Assembly: GCF_019655855.1 (NCBI RefSeq)
Contig: NZ_BPFX01000015.1
Coordinates: 3,043 to 67,042, forward strand
Length of the DNA stretch: 64,000 nucleotides
DNA from: Pseudomonas paralcaligenes
GTDB taxonomy: Bacteria > Pseudomonadota > Gammaproteobacteria > Pseudomonadales > Pseudomonadaceae
Direction of reading: 5' to 3'
Positions 62,900 to 64,000 of this stretch are shown here, piece by piece. Positions within the stretch are counted from its first letter, which is position 1; the number at the start of each line of letters is the position of its first letter. A program made the translations under genes and the position numbers. The notes under the pieces were generated by a model. That model made no database searches. It was not told where the DNA came from and saw nothing but the letters and a program-made list of their open reading frames with translations.

Positions 62900-62921
62900 T
62901 TCGTAAAGAAAAGATTACGAA
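62900..62921. promoter_or_regulatory. PhhR/TyrR-type operator between phhA and phhR
   Basis: The 22-bp palindrome has arms TTCGTAA and TTACGAA around AGAAAAGA. It matches the GTAA-N8-TTAC core of TyrR/PhhR boxes (TGTAAA-N6-TTTACA type). It is 121 bp upstream of the phhA start and 130 bp upstream of phhR, suitable for activating phhABC and autoregulating phhR. I could not find a convincing sigma-54 -24/-12 site beside it. Confidence 0.75.
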
Positions 62922-63050
62922 TCAGCCGAGGCGGCATGTCATCGCCTTGCTGGTGAGTCGATCCGTCACATATTCTTGACGGAAATCAGCGGCCGCCTTG
63001 CGAAAAATCAGGCCGTGACCCAAGCATAACTACAAACAGGGTCGACCACC

Positions 63051-64000
<950 letters not shown>

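Overview
The window is high-GC DNA (roughly two thirds G+C in most genes) that reads as a chromosome segment of a Pseudomonas-type gammaproteobacterium. Supporting signs are the phhR/phhABC phenylalanine hydroxylase locus, a haem-binding cis/trans fatty acid isomerase, a ccoG-MocR pair, a fused indolepyruvate oxidoreductase, the Entner-Doudoroff gene edd, and many intergenic inverted repeats of the Pseudomonas REP kind. No rRNA, tRNA, CRISPR array or intact transposase was recognised.

Layout. (1) 1-9852, all on the minus strand: a cassette of three membrane-fusion/HlyD-type proteins (one carrying an M50 protease domain), an aspartyl/asparaginyl hydroxylase with a Nif11-like tail, a sulfotransferase, a GNAT acetyltransferase, two small proteins (one with a phage tail collar domain), and the start of a giant DUF4347/LEPR surface protein that leaves the window on the left. 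I read this as an export and modification system for a surface protein. (2) 9964-17714: a small membrane protein, a MocR regulator, ccoG, a lipase-like hydrolase and a GGDEF/EAL protein. (3) 17938-22056: hpd, hmgA, a fumarylacetoacetate hydrolase and maiA, the homogentisate route of tyrosine breakdown. (4) 22057-32814: a lower-GC island bounded by two direct copies of a ~185-bp transposase-less element. It carries a second, long-type fumarylacetoacetase, a cyclase-family hydrolase, a TetR regulator, an alpha/beta hydrolase, a DUF1302/DUF1329 pair, both subunits of a CoA-transferase and a decayed thiolase. (5) 32815-40028: an Lrp regulator, indolepyruvate ferredoxin oxidoreductase, a Leu/Phe/Val dehydrogenase and an AroP-type permease, again amino-acid catabolism. 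The island therefore appears inserted into a larger aromatic amino-acid locus. (6) 40199-49658: a chemoreceptor, a DUF457 membrane protein, edd-pgl, two small enzyme-like proteins, arfB, a TIM-barrel protein and a PAS-GGDEF cyclase. (7) 49698-52754: a tight four-gene operon (acyl-CoA dehydrogenase, PIG-L deacetylase, methyltransferase, glycosyltransferase) of unknown product. (8) 52905-60180: a Nudix gene, a five-copy 160-bp tandem repeat, a nucleotidyltransferase, katE, a periplasmic protein and cti. (9) 60366-64000: phhC-phhB-phhA opposite the start of phhR, with a good PhhR operator between them.

Together the window combines nearly the whole phenylalanine/tyrosine pathway (Phe to Tyr, to hydroxyphenylpyruvate, to homogentisate, to fumarate and acetoacetate) with an acquired island that could feed the same end products, and an unusual surface-protein modification cassette. 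Starts were chosen from ribosome-binding sites, overlaps and family lengths. Assignments are from reading the translated sequence, not from database searches.
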